A stretch of DNA of 64,000 bases from Sphingobium sp. EP60837 (GTDB lineage: Bacteria; Pseudomonadota; Alphaproteobacteria; Sphingomonadales; Sphingomonadaceae): positions 62,001 through 126,000 of the forward strand of contig NZ_CP015986.1 in NCBI RefSeq assembly GCF_001658005.1, given 5' to 3'. Position numbers and translations under genes: made by a program. Positions within the stretch are counted from its first letter, which is position 1, and every line of letters begins with the position of its first letter. Positions 60,780 through 64,000 of this stretch are shown here, piece by piece. Under the pieces are notes generated by a model. It searched no databases and was not told the DNA's origin. It saw only the letters and a program-made list of their open reading frames with translations.

Positions 60780-62006
60780 CTACAATCTGCCCTGTGCGAT
60801 ACGCAGCAGGGTCAGCGCAGAAAGCTGTGCCCGTTCGGCCAAGCTTTCGACGATCAGATATTCGCCGTCGCTGTGAATAGCGCCGCCGCGCACTCCCATC
60901 GTATCTACGACCGGTACACCGCACGCAGCGATATTGTTTCCATCGCATACGCCCCCAGTATCGCGCCATTCGATTTGCAAGCCAAGGTCGGCGCCACATT
61001 GCTTGACGAGCTTGAAGAGGCTCATCGCCTTACCGTCCATTGGTTTGGGTGGCCGGCCGAAGCCGCCATGTACGCTCATGCTCACGTCATGTTCTTGGGA
61101 CACATCGGCGATAGAGCGTCTGATAAGCTGCTGCGCCGCCTCTTCAGCGTCCGCTGTTCGCGGGCGGAAGTTGACGCGCAGGATGGCCTTGTCGGGAACG
61201 ACATTATTAGGTCCGCCGCCGTCTATCCGCGCCGGATTGCAAGTGAGGCCGGAGCCGCTGCCCGCTTTCAAGCGCAAGGCGAGATCTGCCGCGGCTAGCA
61301 ACGCGTTGCGGCCTTCCTCAGGATTGCGCCCTGCATGAGCGCTGTGGCCTGTGACTATTATAGAGAAATTGCCGCTGCCCGCCCGCGCTCCAGCCAATGT
61401 GCCATCGGGAAGCGCAGGCTCATAAGTAAGGGCGGCAACCTTGCCGCGCGCTGTGTCGCGGAGGAGCCTTGCTGAAGAGCCGCTGCCCAATTCCTCGTCA
61501 CTGTTGATGACGACGTCATAGCCGATTTTCGTGAAATCTGCAGAACCTTCCAGCGCCCGTAATGCCGCCAGCATGACGGCGAGACCACCCTTCATGTCCG
61601 CGACGCCGGGGCCATTAAGCGTATCCGTATCAGCCCATTGAACCGTCTGAAAAGCGTGATCGGCTGCGAACACCGTATCCATGTGGCCCGTAAGAAGCAG
61701 CCGGAAGGGTACATCCGGTCGTACCGAAATCAGCAGATGCCGCCCGGGGTGCGAACGCTCCAAGTGACCAGCCGGGCTGATCGTTTCGACCTCATCTGGG
61801 TCGATCAACCGGGTTTCCCCCGGCAAAATCGAGAAGGCATCCGTCAGCAGACCGGCGACGGTCGCTAATCCCGCCAGATTGCGCGATCCACTATTGACCG
61901 CAGCCCATTCCTGCACCTGGTTAAGCATCGGCGCAGCCGAGGCGCGTTCCATTAGCTCGCATTCGGACGACGATAGGCCGTTCATCCGCGCGAGCTTATC
62001 AGACAC
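60780..62006 (-). CDS. M20-family metallohydrolase in the ast cluster
   Basis: 408 residues. Metal-ligand motifs TGHMDTVF, GVADMKGG, NSDEELGS and late AIHSDGEY mark an M20/carboxypeptidase G2-type enzyme, with a dimerisation domain in between (VTGHSAHAGRNPEEGRNAL). It lies 13 bases upstream of astA on the same strand. No AstE is visible in the window, so this could remove succinyl from an intermediate, but that is inference; other N-acyl amino acids are equally possible. Confidence 0.85.
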   Translation of the reverse strand: MSDKLARMNGLSSSECELMERASAAPMLNQVQEWAAVNSGSRNLAGLATVAGLLTDAFSILPGETRLIDPDEVETISPAGHLERSHPGRHLLISVRPDVPFRLLLTGHMDTVFAADHAFQTVQWADTDTLNGPGVADMKGGLAVMLAALRALEGSADFTKIGYDVVINSDEELGSGSSARLLRDTARGKVAALTYEPALPDGTLAGARAGSGNFSIIVTGHSAHAGRNPEEGRNALLAAADLALRLKAGSGSGLTCNPARIDGGGPNNVVPDKAILRVNFRPRTADAEEAAQQLIRRSIADVSQEHDVSMSVHGGFGRPPKPMDGKAMSLFKLVKQCGADLGLQIEWRDTGGVCDGNNIAACGVPVVDTMGVRGGAIHSDGEYLIVESLAERAQLSALTLLRIAQGRL

Positions 62007-62037
62007 AGTGCCTGCTCTCCAGCGCAGTGAGCCTTCT

Positions 62038-62523
62038 TCAAATCAATGCTTTAAATTCCTGCAGGATATCCCGGTAAAGCTTGCGCTTGAACGGCACGAT
62101 AACGTCCGGCAACGCCTCTGGATTGATCCACTTCCACTCGGAAAATTCCGGTTCGTGGGTAGCGATATTGATATCATGATCGCCGCCCAGAAAACGGGCG
62201 AGGAACCAGATTTGCCGCTGGCCGCGGAATTTTCCACCCCAGAGCTTTCCGACAAGCTCAGATGGCAGGTCGTAGAAATGCTCGTCGCGCGCTTTCGCGA
62301 TGATCTCGACATGGTCACGCCCGATGCCAGTTTCCTCGCCCAGTTCGCGCAAAGCGGCTGCCTTCTCATCCTCGCCATCGTCGATGCCGCCTTGCGGCAT
62401 CTGCCAAGCCTCGACTTCGCTGTCGATCCGCTGTCCGACGAAGACCTTCCCATCCATGTTGACGAGCATCACACCGACGCAAGGCCGGTATCCAAGCTCC
62501 GAATCATTTGGCACTGACGCCAT
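62038..62523 (-). CDS. rppH: RNA pyrophosphohydrolase (Nudix)
   Basis: 161 residues. Nudix box GGIDDGEDEKAAALRELGEE with TGI, preceded by WQMPQG; begins YRPCVGVMLVN. Removes pyrophosphate from mRNA 5' ends or hydrolyses dinucleoside polyphosphates. Divergent from the photolyase gene. Confidence 0.93.
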   Translation of the reverse strand: MASVPNDSELGYRPCVGVMLVNMDGKVFVGQRIDSEVEAWQMPQGGIDDGEDEKAAALRELGEETGIGRDHVEIIAKARDEHFYDLPSELVGKLWGGKFRGQRQIWFLARFLGGDHDINIATHEPEFSEWKWINPEALPDVIVPFKRKLYRDILQEFKALI

Positions 62524-62706
62524 GATGTCCCCTGACGATTATCTCTGCCGCCCGCTTTCAACCGACGGCGTTGTGCAGTGCAATGATAATCCTTGAAATG
62601 ACGCCAGTCCATTAGCGAAAAGTTGCACCGCTTTGTTCGGACAGCTTTTTGCGCTGAATTGGGGCGGGGGATTGGAACAGTGCTCAACCAGTGGCAAAGC
62701 TGATAC

Positions 62707-64000
62707 ATGCCCGGCCCCGTCATCCTCTGGCTCCGTCAAGATCTCCGCCTCTCTGACCAAGCTGCCCTCGTCGCAGCGGTGAAAGAGGGACCGGTGATCC
62801 CCGTATATATCCTTGACGATGCCGCCCCAAAGCAGTGGACAATAGGGGCGGCGCAGCGATGGTGGCTGCACTATAGCTTGAAATCATTGGATGAAGGTCT
62901 TCGCCAGAAGAGCTCTCGGCTCATTCTGCGGCGTGGCGATTGCGCAGCGGAATTGCAGCGGCTGGCTGAGGAAACGGGCAGCCGACGCGTGCATGCGCTA
63001 TCCCATTATGAGCCGTGGTGGCGAAACATCGAAAGAACTGTAGCGCAAGAGCTTGACCTGCAACTTCACGAAGGGATGCTGCTATTGCCGCCCGGCTGCG
63101 TCCGGACATCGACTGGGGGGCTTTATCAAATCTACACCCCGTTTGCGCGCGCCACGATGCTCCACATGCCTCCTCCCGAACCTCAGCCTGCGCCATCGCG
63201 CATTGATCCGCCTTCTGAGTGGCCAGCCAGTGATTCGCTTGATGATTGGGACCTCCGTCCCACCCATCCTGATTGGGCGGCAGCTTTCGCTAAAGACTGG
63301 GAGCCTGGAGAAGCAGGAGCCCGTCGAAACGTCGCGTCCTTTCTCGACGAAGTGAAAGACTATGATGTGGCACGCAATCTGCCGTCGGTAGAAGGGACTT
63401 CGCGGTTATCGCCTTATTTGCATTTCGGGGAAGTGTCTCCGGCCTACGTCTGGCATCGGGTCAGCGCCGCGCCGGGCGACGCGACGACCTTCCTCAAGGA
63501 GGTGATTTGGCGTGATTATGCGCACACCCAGATATGGGCACTGCCCGCTTATGGCTCACAAAATGCCAGACCGGACTTCAACAGGATACCGTGGCGCGAC
63601 CTGCGCGAGGCCAAAGGCGATTTCGTCGCCTGGAAGAAGGGGCGAACCGGTTATCCGATCGTCGATGCGGGCATGCGGCAACTTTGGGCCACTGGCTGGA
63701 TGCACAATCGCGTTCGCATGATCGCGGCGAGTTTTCTCATTAAACATCTGCTCATTGATTGGCGTCATGGCGCACGCTGGTTCTGGAACACATTGGTGGA
63801 TGCGAACTACGCCAACAATAGCGTCAACTGGCAATGGGTCGCGGGAAGCGGCGTCGATGCCAACCTCTTTTCACGCATCATGGCGCCGTTGACCCAGTCT
63901 CCAAAATTCGATGCTGCAGATTATATAAGGCATTGGGTGCCCGAACTGGCGCACCTCGATGACAAGGTGATCCACGATCCCGACTCCCATGACGTACGCC
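62707..64000 (+). CDS. Deoxyribodipyrimidine photolyase (3' end off window)
   Basis: 431 residues visible from ATG 62707, open to the right edge. N-terminal antenna-binding domain (VILWLRQDLRLSDQAALVAA, IPVYILDD) and FAD-binding helical domain (SRLSPYLHFGEVSP, EVIWRDYAH, GRTGYPIVDAGMRQLWATGWMHNRVRMI, DANYANNSVNWQWVAGSG). Class I CPD photolyase type; repairs UV dimers with light. Only the last few dozen residues should be missing. Confidence 0.96.
   Translation, partial: MPGPVILWLRQDLRLSDQAALVAAVKEGPVIPVYILDDAAPKQWTIGAAQRWWLHYSLKSLDEGLRQKSSRLILRRGDCAAELQRLAEETGSRRVHALSHYEPWWRNIERTVAQELDLQLHEGMLLLPPGCVRTSTGGLYQIYTPFARATMLHMPPPEPQPAPSRIDPPSEWPASDSLDDWDLRPTHPDWAAAFAKDWEPGEAGARRNVASFLDEVKDYDVARNLPSVEGTSRLSPYLHFGEVSPAYVWHRVSAAPGDATTFLKEVIWRDYAHTQIWALPAYGSQNARPDFNRIPWRDLREAKGDFVAWKKGRTGYPIVDAGMRQLWATGWMHNRVRMIAASFLIKHLLIDWRHGARWFWNTLVDANYANNSVNWQWVAGSGVDANLFSRIMAPLTQSPKFDAADYIRHWVPELAHLDDKVIHDPDSHDVR

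Overview
The window reads as a chromosomal segment of a high-GC alphaproteobacterium, most likely a sphingomonad (Sphingobium/Sphingomonas type). This is judged from gene content and protein style, not from a database search: a gellan-type polysaccharide locus, alphaproteobacterial mre/mrd cell-shape operon, split glyQ/glyS, tandem GumN lipoproteins, and the typical palindromic intergenic repeat. Frequent GTG and TTG starts and ATGA/GTGA/TTGA stop-start overlaps are seen throughout.

Layout. 1-5.8 kb (minus strand) is part of an export-type exopolysaccharide locus: an AAA ATPase cut by the left window edge, a Wza-type export protein, an outer-membrane barrel and a polyprenyl-phosphate sugar transferase, with two related tiny membrane proteins on either side of the transferase. 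6.2-11.6 kb (plus) is a tightly overlapping operon: lone CheY-like receiver, TPR plus YaiO-type outer-membrane barrel, HEAT-repeat protein, processive GT2 synthase, and a secreted hydrolase-like protein. It looks like a second, synthase-dependent polysaccharide system, but it carries an in-frame TGA and a 1-base frameshift and is followed by an IS21-family element (11.8-14.0 kb). A second mreB paralogue and a remnant of a nucleotide-sugar epimerase follow.

15.7-38.4 kb is mostly housekeeping: tRNA-Lys, rodA-mrdA-mreD-mreC-mreB, mutL, a MaoC protein, a mismatch-type DNA glycosylase, ychF, a DUF2490-like protein, phosphoglucomutase, pth, rplY, two TraB/GumN proteins, glyQ-glyS, ppdK. A membrane HhH protein and tRNA-Arg follow.

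39.1-56.6 kb is the most interesting part: a Pel-like polysaccharide locus. A GH114-type lipoprotein is divergent from an eight-gene run: a 1317-residue RTX protein with a PelA-like deacetylase, PelG, a PelA-like hydrolase, PelB split into TPR and barrel genes, a short PelD without GGDEF, a PelE-like protein, and PelF. It is followed, convergently, by a type I secretion membrane-fusion protein and ABC ATPase that could export the RTX deacetylase. My inference is that the PelA functions are separated here: hydrolase as its own exported proteins and deacetylase as a large extracellular type I substrate. No pelC was seen.

56.7-64 kb: cobyric acid synthase, a small membrane protein, arginine succinyltransferase genes (astB, astA) with an M20 peptidase, rppH, and a photolyase cut by the right window edge. 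Nothing seen suggests a prophage or CRISPR array. All family calls come from reading motifs by eye.
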